A stretch of 64,000 nt of DNA from an uncultured Oscillospiraceae bacterium (GCA_934659425.1 CAKUHU010000001.1:372001-436000), one strand, 5' to 3'; counted from the first letter of the stretch, positions 31,990 to 40,951 are shown. Notes: generated by a model from the letters alone, not told the origin. Program-made: numbers and translations.

Positions 31990-32450
31990 CAAAAGTCAGA
32001 GCGCGCTCATGCCGCTGCTCCTCCTTTTCAAACCAAACCCGCTGCGCTGGGCTTCGGTTTGATTTTAGGCGCAAACCGGGAAACTCTCAGCATCTATACT
32101 GTTGCGATATTACAGAATGTGCAGATACGAACACTGTATATCGTCAGGAACGTATTTGCGATAAAAGTAGAGATAGCGCCAAGGCCGTAGTGCCTTGGCG
32201 CTATCTTTTTGCCTTTTGGTGGTTATGCAAAATTGAGGATGACTCCAAGGAGGCTGTGTACAGCTTATTGCTTCCATAAAGATAGGAGTTTAACGCATGC
32301 CTCAGCAAAAAGATAATTGCTATTACAAAGGACAGGAGAAATGGTATTGATTTGCTGATTAAAACAATTTGCGAAATTTTCGACCGTTGTTTATAATGTG
32401 AATAGGATTAATGGCGTAGTTTATCCAGTTTCATGTAGGGAGCGAATACT
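31990..32450. other. Non-coding gap before the UDG-like gene
   Basis: No recognisable gene. It holds a second terminator-like hairpin at 32171-32210 (AGATAGCGCCAAGGC paired with GCCTTGGCGCTATCT, then T-run) with no intact gene in front of it, then an AT-rich leader to the UDG-like gene. Confidence 0.5.
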
Positions 32451-33596
32451 ATGGAGAAAAAAGAGCAATACGATCGACTTGTTTCTGATGTTCGCACTGA
32501 CTATCTTAATAATGACCATGAATTAAAATGGTGTGAGGAATGTAAAGAAATCAACCTTTGGACATATTGGCAAGGCCGCAACCACATGGATGCACAAATT
32601 ATGTTGGTAGGTCAAGATTGGGGTTGCCCATGGGATAATCAATCGGCTATGGCAGTTATGGAAACCGTTCGAGCCATCAACGACGGTAGAGCGGCATACT
32701 ACATGACAGGGAATGACAACCCGACCGACAATCTTCTCATTCACCTTTTTCAAACCATTGGTTTTGACATTAAGCAGGACGAACCGCGTCTATTTTTTAC
32801 AAACTTTGTGTTAGGCTATCGGGCTAAAGGAACAAGTGGAAACTTCAAATCGAGTTGGGCAACTGCTGATGCCAAATATTTTCGAAGGCTGGTGGAAATT
32901 ATTCGCCCGCGTGTTTTGCTTTGCCTTGGACGAGATACGGCTAAATGCGTGTTGGAATGTTATGGATTGTCATTGCCAAAGGGCAATTATAATAACGTGA
33001 TTGAGAGCAATTCTAATCCTTTTCGAGTTGTATTGTCAGATGGTAGTTTTTCCTATATATTTGCACTTGCGCATTGCGGTGTTATGGGAACGCTTAGCCG
33101 AAATAAAGGCACTGGAAAGAAGCTGTTGCCGGATTTACAGGTACGAGATTGGTCACATATTCGACCGTATTTTTGGAGTTCGCCGCAACTCTTACATGGC
33201 TATTGGGAACCGATCATTCGGGAACTTCAAACCATTGTCAGGTCTGAAAAGCATATCGCATGGTGCAAAGAATATTCGGTCTATTCCGCATGTGAAGATG
33301 AATATGGGATAAGAAAACTTGAGGAAAAGCTTATAGAAGAAACATATCATAACGGGCTTGTGATTGCTGACTACCGGGAAAAGATGAGTGAGCTTGGGCT
33401 TGATGAAAGGAATGTAATGCGAGCTGAAAAGGAATGGGTAGAACAACTGTCTATTGAGGGAGCTGTTGCCTGCCTTGCGTATCATTTTCGGCGTGATCAT
33501 TTCTGCGAGGGAAGTCTAATTCAAAAGGGGATTGCAGATGGATGCATTTTGCGGTTGATGGAGCGATTATATAAATTACTCTCGGCTATATCGTGA
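32451..33596 (+). CDS. Uracil-DNA glycosylase-superfamily-like protein with a C-terminal DUF6508-like domain
   Basis: 381 residues, strongly AT-rich against its surroundings. The N-terminal 220 residues follow family 4/5 UDG order: WCEEC (28-31), motif A-like MLVGQDWGCPWDN (51-63), PRVLLCLGRDTAKCVLECYG (about 154-173) and motif B position LAHCGVMG (about 205). The usual HPS of motif B is replaced by HCG, and motif A has QDW in place of E-x-PG, so classical uracil excision is doubtful. WCEEC plus later cysteines could hold an Fe-S cluster as in family 4. Residues about 265-375 look like DUF6508 (RRDHFCEGSLIQKGIADGCILRLMERL). It stands alone between terminators, downstream of a tRNA operon. Imported genome-defence or repair function is inferred. 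Confidence 0.65.
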   Translation: MEKKEQYDRLVSDVRTDYLNNDHELKWCEECKEINLWTYWQGRNHMDAQIMLVGQDWGCPWDNQSAMAVMETVRAINDGRAAYYMTGNDNPTDNLLIHLFQTIGFDIKQDEPRLFFTNFVLGYRAKGTSGNFKSSWATADAKYFRRLVEIIRPRVLLCLGRDTAKCVLECYGLSLPKGNYNNVIESNSNPFRVVLSDGSFSYIFALAHCGVMGTLSRNKGTGKKLLPDLQVRDWSHIRPYFWSSPQLLHGYWEPIIRELQTIVRSEKHIAWCKEYSVYSACEDEYGIRKLEEKLIEETYHNGLVIADYREKMSELGLDERNVMRAEKEWVEQLSIEGAVACLAYHFRRDHFCEGSLIQKGIADGCILRLMERLYKLLSAIS

Positions 33597-33640
33597 GATA
33601 GCAACTTTGTAAGCACGGTATTTATCTTATATTACATCAA

Positions 33641-33678
33641 AAATACCCACCTCGAAAAAACAAGGTGGGTATTTTTTT
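33641..33678 (+). terminator. Terminator of the UDG-like gene
   Basis: 12-bp AAATACCCACCT/AGGTGGGTATTT stem followed by a T-run. Confidence 0.92.
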
Positions 33679-34129
33679 GTCTACGGCTAAAGACTTAACT
33701 TAATGACATTGAGGGGAAGCCTTATCTATTTTTATTGGTGTTTCTATCTCTTTCCTACTGATTATTGCGCTTGTTTGCTTTTTTACCAAGCACTATCACT
33801 ATGGCATCACGATTACAAAAGACAGACAATAAATCTACCTCCAGGAGCGCGAAAGTGTCGCTAACAGTACTTCTAATAATATAGGTAATACAGGCGACTA
33901 CTGGTGCGTGGGAAAAAACGACACTTGCCGGATAAAACCACATCCCCGGATGATTTTTTTGTGATGAGTGCGACCCAGACGGAAATAATATAGAGGGTTA
34001 ATACCGGGGGTATTTTGGGAAAAACTAAAACACAAATTCATTTTCTGATAGAGGACGCTCGTGCAGGGTCGCATGAGTGTTTTCTTTTCCCTGTCTTGCG
34101 GGTATTGTTTTACTTTTGCTTTATGTCAT
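33679..34129. other. Mobile-element debris, first part
   Basis: No intact gene. A short plus-strand stretch at about 33718-33830 encodes one membrane helix (FIGVSISFLLIIALVCFF) and ends in a stop, as the tail of a lost protein. An 8-bp inverted repeat, AAGTGTCG (near 33852) and CGACACTT (near 33919), lies in this stretch. Confidence 0.4.
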
Positions 34130-34363
34130 TTGGGTATAGCCGTTGCAAAAGACGAAGGCAAATACAAAGGCCGCAAGCCGCTTGAAGTTGATGAAATGCA
34201 ATTCAAAGATGTTTATGCCGGATGGAGAGCTGGTGAGATCACAGCAACAGCCGCCATGAAAGAGCCCGGATTGAAACCCGATGCCATTTTGCCGGCGAGG
34301 AAAAGAAATGAGCCTGTAACGGCTCATAATCGCAAAGGAGAAATGCGGGAAACCGTTTCTTAA
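34130..34363 (+). pseudogene. C-terminal remnant of a serine recombinase/resolvase
   Basis: Frame reads GIAVAKDEGKYKGRKPLEVDE, then FKDVYAGWRAGEITATAAM and LKPDAILPARKR. This is the end of the catalytic helix and the hinge plus helix-turn-helix tail of Tn552/gamma-delta type resolvases. The N-terminal catalytic domain with its Ser is missing. It shows that a transposon or conjugative element once stood here. Confidence 0.72.
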
Positions 34364-34569
34364 TATTCCACTTTTTCAAAATCTATTTTTGCTTCATTAG
34401 AGCGGAAAGCGCGGCGGAGGGTTCCGCTTTCCCCTCATCCCCCGAAGAGGGCGGGCTGCTGGACAACCCTGCCGCCAGTGACCGGAAGAAATAAACCCCA
34501 TATCAGTTCATCAGAGAGCAGAAGAAGAGAAAAAAGAAGTTGCGCAGAGGGCTTTTAGGGTGGGAAAAT
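34364..34569. other. Mobile-element debris, second part
   Basis: A plus-strand frame at about 34403-34493 encodes EEGGLLDNPAASDRKK and stops, like the tail of a conjugative-element protein. Nothing else is recognisable before the small gene at 34570. Confidence 0.4.
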
Positions 34570-34740
34570 ATGGACAGCTGCAGTGATAAGTATGCGTTTT
34601 CTGAAAATGATCCCGGAATGGATGCCTATTTTCAAAAGCTTTCAGGGTATATTCAAGATCAGATCTGCGATAGGAAGCACTGCCCTGCCAGCGATGAGGA
34701 GCTGGTGGGGGCGGCGGAAGAGAATGAACAGGTATTTTAA
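34570..34740 (+). CDS. Small acidic protein of the accessory patch, 56 residues
   Basis: ATG 34570 follows AGGGTGGG. The protein is acidic (MDSCSDKYAFSENDPGMDAYFQKLSGYI...) with two Cys-containing patches, and is likely cytoplasmic. Its stop falls one base before a strong terminator, which supports expression. I do not recognise it; the neighbours suggest it came with the lost mobile element. Confidence 0.45.
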   Translation: MDSCSDKYAFSENDPGMDAYFQKLSGYIQDQICDRKHCPASDEELVGAAEENEQVF

Positions 34741-34774
34741 AAAGCGGCGGGAGATCTCTCCCGCCGCTTTTATA
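34741..34774. terminator. Bidirectional terminator between the small gene and rlmI
   Basis: AAAGCGGCGGGAGA/TCTCCCGCCGCTTT stem, A-rich and T-rich flanks; shared by convergent genes. Confidence 0.88.
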
Positions 34775-36005
34775 TCACTTGAAACAGGTAAAATTTTAAA
34801 TAGTTGGTCTCAGGCACACCCCATAAAATGGGGTGGTCGGGGACTTGCTGGCGGGCTTCGATCTGTTTGAGTTGGACTCCGGCATCCCGTGCCGCCGCTG
34901 AGATGACGCGCAGGAAGCGGGACTCCTCCATAAAGTGGGAGCAGGAGCAAGTGGCCAGATAGCCTCCCCGGGGAAGCAGCTTCATGGCCCGGTAATTGAT
35001 CTCTTTGTAGCCCCGGGCTGCCTGGGCTGCCGTGCGGCGGGATTTGGTAAAGGCGGGGGGATCTAAGATGATGAAATCCCACTCCCGGCGGCGTTCTTCC
35101 GCCAGGCGGGGCAGAAGGTCAAACACATCGGCAGCCCAGAATTCCATTTTGCCGTCCAGTCCATTTAAAATGGCGTTTTTACGGGCCAGATCCACCGCTG
35201 CCGCTGAAACATCCACCGCAGTGACGTGTTCCGCGCCGCCCAGGGCGGCGTTGAGGGCGAAGGAGCCGGTGTGGGTGAAGCAGTCCAGCACACGTTTTCC
35301 ACGGGCCAGCCGGGCCGCCGCCCGGCGGTTGTACTTCTGATCCAGAAAGAAGCCGGTCTTTTGACCATTTTCAAAGTCTACGCTGTAAAGGACCCCGTTT
35401 TCCGCGATCTGGGTGACCGTTTCCGTGGGGGGCTGCTCTCCGGGGAGGGAGAACCAGCCTTTGCCTTGGGCCAGTCCCTCCTTTTCCCGCAGGGATTCGT
35501 CATTGCGTTCGTAGACCGCCCGAATGTCCTGGCCGTCTTCCCGGAGGGCCTGGACCAACAGAGGAAAAAGCAGTGGCTTTCGTATCTCCAGCCCGTAGGA
35601 GAGGGTCTGGGTCACCAGGATGTCTCCGAATCGGTCTACCGTCAGGCCGGGAAGGGAGTCAGACTCCCCAAAGATTACCCGGCAGGCTGTCAGATCCCCG
35701 GAATACAGCACGCTTTTCCGGTAGGCCCAGGCGTAGCGAAACCGCCGCAGCCAAAAGGCGGCGTCAAAGGTGTCGTTTGTATTGCGGGAGAGAAGCCGTA
35801 CCCGGATCTTGGACCGGAGGCTCAAAAGGCCCGTGCCCAGCCAGGTGCCTTTTTCCCCCAGCACATCTACGATGGCACCGTTTTCTGCGCGCTCCGGACA
35901 GGAGAGGACCTCCCCTTCATAGACCCAGGGGTGTCCTCCTTCGATGGAGCGTTGGCCCTTTTTGGTGATGGTGACGATGGGATAGGGACGACTCTGTTTC
36001 ATCAT
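34770..36005 (-). CDS. rlmI: 23S rRNA m5C methyltransferase, RlmI type
   Basis: 411 residues. The N-terminal PUA domain (about 1-75) contains RSIEGGHPWVYEGEV. An EEHEE-like linker follows, then a Rossmann methyltransferase with KTGFFLDQKYNRR, motif I VLDCFTHTGSFALNAA (about 245-260), acidic VTAVDVS, motif IV FIILDPPAFTKSR (about 316-328) and the catalytic Cys block ATCSCSHFM (about 360-368). RlmI methylates C1962 of 23S rRNA in E. coli; the same base is inferred here. The gene stands alone. Confidence 0.93.
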   Translation of the reverse strand: MMKQSRPYPIVTITKKGQRSIEGGHPWVYEGEVLSCPERAENGAIVDVLGEKGTWLGTGLLSLRSKIRVRLLSRNTNDTFDAAFWLRRFRYAWAYRKSVLYSGDLTACRVIFGESDSLPGLTVDRFGDILVTQTLSYGLEIRKPLLFPLLVQALREDGQDIRAVYERNDESLREKEGLAQGKGWFSLPGEQPPTETVTQIAENGVLYSVDFENGQKTGFFLDQKYNRRAAARLARGKRVLDCFTHTGSFALNAALGGAEHVTAVDVSAAAVDLARKNAILNGLDGKMEFWAADVFDLLPRLAEERRREWDFIILDPPAFTKSRRTAAQAARGYKEINYRAMKLLPRGGYLATCSCSHFMEESRFLRVISAAARDAGVQLKQIEARQQVPDHPILWGVPETNYLKFYLFQVI

Positions 36006-36023
36006 ATCCTCCGAAAAAGCTGC

Positions 36024-36455
36024 TCAGGAATGGACACACTTGTCGCAGGGCTCCAGCCCCATGCCGACAGCGGTGGAGAAGGGGACCTCCCAGTAAGTTC
36101 CTCCGTTGCAGTTGGGATCAAAGTGGTATTTCTTTCCCGTTCTTGTGATGTAAATGGGCCTGGAGGATTCGGGATGGGTCAATACAACGGTTGAAGCAGA
36201 CGGATCCCAGCTGACCTCAAGCCCGAGGGCAGAGGAGACGGCCCGCACAGGGAGATAGGTGGTTCCGTTGATGGCAAAGGGCTCCACATAGTTTCCGTTG
36301 GCGTCTTTCAGCTCAACGGCCTCCCCGTCCAGGGTGACGCAGATATTGTTGTAGTCCAGCTCTGCAGTCTGTTTGCCCACAAAAGCCTGTGCAGAGCCGA
36401 TCACGGAAAAAATCAGGGCCGAAGCCAGCATGCCCATCATGAAGTCTTTCTTCAT
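36024..36455 (-). CDS. Secreted stalk-domain protein with a C-terminal Cys motif
   Basis: 143 residues: signal peptide (MKKDFMMGMLASALIFSVIGSAQAF), a copper-amine-oxidase-type stalk domain (YLPVRAVSSALGLEVSWD, about 67-84), then a short C-terminal piece YITRTGKKYHFDPNCNGGTYW ending EPCDKC. The last piece resembles the small Cys-containing tails found on Firmicute surface proteins and could bind a metal or form a disulfide. AGGAGG lies upstream. It is a third stalk-domain protein in the window. Confidence 0.82.
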   Translation of the reverse strand: MKKDFMMGMLASALIFSVIGSAQAFVGKQTAELDYNNICVTLDGEAVELKDANGNYVEPFAINGTTYLPVRAVSSALGLEVSWDPSASTVVLTHPESSRPIYITRTGKKYHFDPNCNGGTYWEVPFSTAVGMGLEPCDKCVHS

Positions 36456-36524
36456 AGAGATCCTCCTGCAAAAATGAGATGAAGAGCAGGGAAACTGATT
36501 TCAGTTCCCCGATTCTCGCTGATT

Positions 36525-37718
36525 TTACTCTGTGGTATAATTGTCAAAATATCCTTGGATATAGACGATGGGGGTCCCCTTGTCGCCGCTGCCGGAGGTC
36601 AGATCGCACAGGGAGCCGATCAGATCGGTGAGCCGCCGCGGGGTGGTGCCCTCAGAGGACATGCTGCCCTTCAGATCGGCATTTTTCTGCCGGATGGCGC
36701 TGGAGATGGCCTCCTTCAGCTCTGCGCCGGAGAGAGCGGCAAAGTCGTTGTCAGCCAGATATTTGAGCTTGAGTTCATTGGGGGTCCCCTCCAGGCCGGA
36801 GGTGTAGGCGGGAGAGACCACCGGATCGGCCAGTTCCCAGATATTCCCCACAGGGTCCTTAAAAGCGCCGTCGCCGTAGACCATGACCTCCACATGTTTG
36901 CCGGTGACCTCCAGCATCTTTTGCTGGATAGCTTCCACCAAGGGCTGAGGGTCCCGGGGAAAGAGCTTGACCTTATCCTCGGTGGCCTTATTGGAACCTA
37001 AAAGGCCGTAGGAGGGGTTGTAGCCGCTGCTCTCCACCGGGGCGGTCAAAATATCATCCAGTCCAAAGACGCGCATTCCGCCGGCGGCCTTCAGCAGCCG
37101 CTTGGAGCGGGCGCGGGTGTGGATGTCGCAGGAGAGGACATCTTTGGTATAGGCCAGGATGGCCCGGGGATCGTTGGCGAAAATGATCTCCACCTCGGCC
37201 CCGCAGTCCCGAATGAGCTGCTCGTAATACTCCACATAGTCCACGCCGGTGAAGGGGTGCTTCTCATAACCGAACAGCTCCCGGTAGCGGGATAAAGTGA
37301 GCACATCCTGGTAAGGGTCCACGCCCTTTTCATCCAGAGCGTCCAGGGAGATCAGATGGTTGCCCACTTCGTCGGAGGGATAGCTGAACTGCAGAATGAT
37401 TTTCCGGCAGCCCTTGGCGATGCCCCGCAGACAGATCGCAAAGCGGTTGCGGCTCAGGATGGGGAATACAACCCCTACTGCGCCGCCGCCCAGTTTGGCG
37501 CGCACGTCGGCGGCGATCTGATCCACTGTGGCGTAGTTGCCCTGAGCCCGGGCCACAATCGCCTCCGTCATAGCGACAATATCCCGGTCCCGGACGGTAA
37601 AACCGTCTTCCTTTGCGGCGTCCAAAATAGACGTGGTGACAATACCGGTGAGGTCGTCTCCCTCGCGGATGATGGGGGCCCGAATACCCCGGGAGGTGGT
37701 GCCGATGGTGCGGCTCAT
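36525..37718 (-). CDS. Coenzyme F420-0:L-glutamate ligase-like protein
   Basis: 397 residues of the F420_ligase (CofE/FbiB) family. ATG 37718 follows AAGGAAGTG; upstream codons are not protein-like. The N-terminal domain has GDDLTGIVTTSILDAAKEDGFTV and RDIVAMTEAIVARAQGNY, and the long C-terminal half includes VMVYGDGAFKDPVGNIWELADPVVSPAY. Canonical CofE is about 250 residues, so this is the longer clostridial form. No other F420 biosynthesis gene is in the window and Clostridia of this type are not known to make F420, so the real substrate is probably another acid to be coupled to glutamate. Confidence 0.82.
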   Translation of the reverse strand: MSRTIGTTSRGIRAPIIREGDDLTGIVTTSILDAAKEDGFTVRDRDIVAMTEAIVARAQGNYATVDQIAADVRAKLGGGAVGVVFPILSRNRFAICLRGIAKGCRKIILQFSYPSDEVGNHLISLDALDEKGVDPYQDVLTLSRYRELFGYEKHPFTGVDYVEYYEQLIRDCGAEVEIIFANDPRAILAYTKDVLSCDIHTRARSKRLLKAAGGMRVFGLDDILTAPVESSGYNPSYGLLGSNKATEDKVKLFPRDPQPLVEAIQQKMLEVTGKHVEVMVYGDGAFKDPVGNIWELADPVVSPAYTSGLEGTPNELKLKYLADNDFAALSGAELKEAISSAIRQKNADLKGSMSSEGTTPRRLTDLIGSLCDLTSGSGDKGTPIVYIQGYFDNYTTE

Positions 37719-37942
37719 AAACAGCACTTCCTTGTGTTTCTGATTTTGGATATCTTTTTTGCGCCGCAGCTGCGGCGTAAAATATAAAAAGCAAGAAGAT
37801 GCCCATCTAAAGCACATCCATTGTACCGGAAAATGGGGGAATTGTAAAGAGTTGCCGAAAAGCGACCTGCGATGCTTGGAGCTAAAAAGCGGCTGTTTAA
37901 AATAGCGGATTTGGCATGGAATAATTGGCAAGGGCCGGATCT

Positions 37943-37980
37943 ATGCAAAAAAGCCCGGCCGAAGCTGGACTTTTTTGCAT
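37943..37980. terminator. Long inverted repeat near the MATE remnant
   Basis: ATGCAAAAAAG pairs with CTTTTTTGCAT around a GC-rich inner stem with a CGAA loop. A/T runs on both sides would allow termination in both directions. Confidence 0.7.
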
Positions 37981-37984
37981 AGAT

Positions 37985-38305
37985 GGATACACGGAGTGTG
38001 TGATTGATACGGTAAATGGGATGGACGCCATGACAATGCCGTAATAGGTGTTGGTGGCCTGGGCCGCGTCCAACTCAATGGTCCCAAACAGGACTCTCAG
38101 TCCAAGAGACTGAAACATGCACATGAGGGCTGTCACAGCCGGGGAGAAAAAAGCAGCATCAGAAGAAGCTGTTTTCCGCTCTCCTTGGCATAGTGCGCGA
38201 TGTATTGGCCGGCCGCCGCCGCTCCACCGGTGGCGAGAGCGGCAAAGATATTGATCATCAGCTGTTTGCCGCTGATCTTACTGAGCGGTTTTTGCTCCAG
38301 TTATT
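37985..38305 (-). pseudogene. Remnant of a MATE-family efflux transporter
   Basis: On the minus strand one frame reads SKISGKQLMINIFAALATGGAAAAGQYIAHY, the MATE block that ends in the GQYxG-like motif. A frame change follows, then TALMCMFQSLGLRVLFGTIE and AQATNTYYGIVMASIPF, which is the next MATE segment. Both ends of the gene are missing and two frames are needed, so it is dead. Confidence 0.75.
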
Positions 38306-38335
38306 GCTGCACCATTATTTTGACGCAGCAATAAG

Positions 38336-38362
38336 AGAGCGCCCCGCTATGCGGGGCGCTCT
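38336..38362 (-). terminator. Terminator of purA
   Basis: 12-bp AGAGCGCCCCGC/GCGGGGCGCTCT stem with a TAT loop six bases after the purA stop; the T-tract is short (CTTATT). Confidence 0.82.
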
Positions 38363-38368
38363 GAGGGA

Positions 38369-39646
38369 TCAATGCAGATCAATGATCTCGTGGCGCTTGG
38401 GACCGGTGGAGACGATCTTGATGGGAACTTCCAGCTCTTTTTCGATAAACCTTACATAGTCCTGGGCGGCCTGGGGCAGCTTTTCAAATTCGGTGATGCC
38501 CCGAATATCGGACTTCCAACCGGGGAGCGTGGTATAGACAGGCTTGGCTTTGTCCAGTTTGGAGGAGACGGGGAAGTCCCGCGTCACCTGGCCGTCCACC
38601 TCATAGCCCACGCATACCTTGATCTCATCCAGATAGTTCAGACAGTCGATGGCGGTCAAAGCCACCTCGGTGGCCCCTTGGACCATACAGCCATAACGAC
38701 TGGCCACTGTGTCATACCAGCCTACCCGGCGGGGGCGGCCGGTGGTGGCGCCGTATTCCCCCATATCTCCGCCCCGCTTGCGGAGCTCTTCTGCCTCCTC
38801 GCCGAAGAGCTCAGAGACAAAGGCACCTGCGCCGACAGCGGAGGAATAGGCCTTGGATACACAGACGATTTCCCGGAAAGCGGTGGGAGGGACCCCGCCG
38901 CCCACCGTGCCGAAACCGGCCAGAGTATGGGAGGAGGTGACAAAGGGATAGATGCCGTGATCCGGGTCCTTCATGGAGCCCAGCTGGCCCTCCAGCAGGA
39001 TGGTTTTTCCCTCTTTCAAAGCCCTGTGGATAAAGGCCACAGAATCGTCTACATAGGGGGCAATGGCCTCCCGATAGCCCATGAGCTGCTCAAAGAGGGC
39101 CTTGGGGTCCAGAGGGGGCTTGTGGTAGAGATGGACCCACAGCACATTTTTCAGCTCGCAAATATGCTCCAGCCGCTCCATGAGCCGTTCCTCATCATAG
39201 AGATCGGCGATTTGAATGCCGATCTTGGCATATTTGTCGGAGTAGAAAGGTGCGATGCCTGATTTGGTGGAGCCGAAGGCTTTGCCTGCCAGCCGCTCCT
39301 CTTCATAGGTGTCTTGGAGAACGTGGTAGGGCATCAAAAGCTGGGTGCGCTGGTCTACCATGATGTGGGGGGCGGGGACGCCGCCGTCTTCAAGCTGTTT
39401 GAGCTCTTTCGTGAATTTGGTCACATCTAAGGCCACGCCGGTGCCGATGATGTTGGTGGTGTGGGGATAAAATACGCCGGAGGGGAGTTGATGCAGGGCA
39501 AATCTGCCGTAATCACAGATGATGGTGTGCCCGGCATTCGCGCCGCCCTGGAAGCGGATGACCACATCGGACTTTTCCGCCAAAAGGTCGGTGATTTTGC
39601 CCTTTCCCTCGTCGCCCCAGTTGGCGCCCACGATCGCTTTGACCAT
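38369..39646 (-). CDS. purA: Adenylosuccinate synthetase
   Basis: 425 residues. It joins IMP and aspartate using GTP, the first step from IMP to AMP. Signature GANWGDEGKGKITD (about 6-19) with the catalytic Asp, NAGHTI with the catalytic His, and QGGANAGH all present; the C-terminal GWKSDIRGITEFEKLP block is intact. ATG 39646 follows CGGAGGTAACAAA. It has its own promoter and terminator and stands apart from other purine genes. Confidence 0.97.
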   Translation of the reverse strand: MVKAIVGANWGDEGKGKITDLLAEKSDVVIRFQGGANAGHTIICDYGRFALHQLPSGVFYPHTTNIIGTGVALDVTKFTKELKQLEDGGVPAPHIMVDQRTQLLMPYHVLQDTYEEERLAGKAFGSTKSGIAPFYSDKYAKIGIQIADLYDEERLMERLEHICELKNVLWVHLYHKPPLDPKALFEQLMGYREAIAPYVDDSVAFIHRALKEGKTILLEGQLGSMKDPDHGIYPFVTSSHTLAGFGTVGGGVPPTAFREIVCVSKAYSSAVGAGAFVSELFGEEAEELRKRGGDMGEYGATTGRPRRVGWYDTVASRYGCMVQGATEVALTAIDCLNYLDEIKVCVGYEVDGQVTRDFPVSSKLDKAKPVYTTLPGWKSDIRGITEFEKLPQAAQDYVRFIEKELEVPIKIVSTGPKRHEIIDLH

Positions 39647-39734
39647 TTTGTTACCTCCGGGCCTGGGGATTCGCAACCAGTTCGGTTTGCCTTTTCCGGG
39701 GCCCATAACAAGCGTACAGACTGCGTACGCAAAT

Positions 39735-39763
39735 ATTATAATCAAAGCGAGGCGGGGAAGCAA
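39735..39763 (-). promoter_or_regulatory. Promoter of purA
   Basis: On the minus strand TTGCTT (39758-39763), 17-base spacer, TATAAT (39735-39740). It lies about 90 bases before the ATG. Confidence 0.75.
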
Positions 39764-39836
39764 GCAATTTTTCCAATGCACGTTTTCAATGAGAAAATGG
39801 GAAGGCGGGTGCTGTCAATTCGCTTCTTGGGCGGGA

Positions 39837-40892
39837 TTATTGCTTGGATGTGTTTGGAATATCGCTGTAATGGCAGATGAAGTGTCCGCCCTTGTGGTTT
39901 ATCTGAGAGATGCCCTTGATCTGCAGCGCTGTCTCCTGCCTCGTTTTCACCCAAAAACCGTGGGGGATATTTTGATAGCATTTTTGAAGCTGATCCTCCC
40001 GCAGGCTGTCAATGAAGGCGGCATGGGAGGCCAGACGGTTGTCGATCACGGAATTCAGCGACCGGGACTGCCCGGAGATTGTCTCCTCCGCCAGCTGTAT
40101 GATCTCCGGGCTGATGTCGACGCCGATGCTGCTGCGCTCGGAGGCCATGCAGGCCAGGGTGGTGGTTCCCAAACCGCAGAAGGGGTCTAAGACCATGTCG
40201 CCCTTCACGGAATACATGTTGACCAGGCGATAGGGGACCGAAAAGGGAAAAGAGGCGTTGCGGGATCTGGCGGAGTGGGTGCCGCTGATCAGCTGGGAGG
40301 TGCCCCTTACCTCCCATATGTCAGAAAACCATGTGTTCCTCTCCTCCCAAAAATATGCGCTCTGCTGGCGCAGTTGTCTTTTTTCGCCGCTGAAGGTGCG
40401 TTTTCCGCCCTTGCGGAAAATGAGGATATACTCATGCTCATATGTGACATAGGCGCCGGCCGGGTACATGCCCGACCCCATAAATTTGTTGGGGGCATTG
40501 GAGGGCTTTCGCCATAGAATGTCGGGCAGAACAGTATATCCCATGTGGAGGAAGGCGGAAATGATCCGCGCGTGGTTGGGAAAGAGGCGGAAAGAATCGT
40601 TCCATGTTCTGGTCGCATCGCCGATATTGATGCAGATAAAGCCATTGTCGGATAATACCCTGTCACACTCCCGCCAAACAGCGTCGAGCAGCAGGTGCAT
40701 CTCCTCAAAGGCCTTTTCAAATTCTTGCTCAGCGAGATGTTTTTTGACGTAAGGAGACTGGGTTTGAAAGGTATCGTCCCACATTTCGATCATGGGATAG
40801 GGCGGAGATGTGACGATGAGCTGTATGGACTGGTCTGCAAGAAAGCTTAAATTGCGGGAGTCCGCGCTGCGGACTTCGTGTGTGGTGATCAT
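39837..40892 (-). CDS. Solitary DNA methyltransferase, beta class with SPPY motif
   Basis: 351 residues. ATG 40892 follows AAGGAGA. Catalytic motif IV TSPPYP (28-33) precedes the SAM-binding motif I DPFCGLGTTTLACM (about 235-248), the beta order. SPPY is usual for N4-cytosine enzymes, but N6-adenine enzymes also use it, so the modified base is unsure. Between the motifs is an insertion with WRKPSNAPNKFMGSGMYPAGAYVTYEHEYILIF that may form the target-recognition part. No endonuclease gene lies on either side, so it is either an orphan regulatory methyltransferase or a leftover of a restriction system. It has its own promoter. Confidence 0.9.
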   Translation of the reverse strand: MITTHEVRSADSRNLSFLADQSIQLIVTSPPYPMIEMWDDTFQTQSPYVKKHLAEQEFEKAFEEMHLLLDAVWRECDRVLSDNGFICINIGDATRTWNDSFRLFPNHARIISAFLHMGYTVLPDILWRKPSNAPNKFMGSGMYPAGAYVTYEHEYILIFRKGGKRTFSGEKRQLRQQSAYFWEERNTWFSDIWEVRGTSQLISGTHSARSRNASFPFSVPYRLVNMYSVKGDMVLDPFCGLGTTTLACMASERSSIGVDISPEIIQLAEETISGQSRSLNSVIDNRLASHAAFIDSLREDQLQKCYQNIPHGFWVKTRQETALQIKGISQINHKGGHFICHYSDIPNTSKQ

Positions 40893-40951
40893 AAAAATCT
40901 CCTTGTCGTTTGGCCCTGATTTGGTTGCCGGCCGCACGCTCTTCATGCTCA

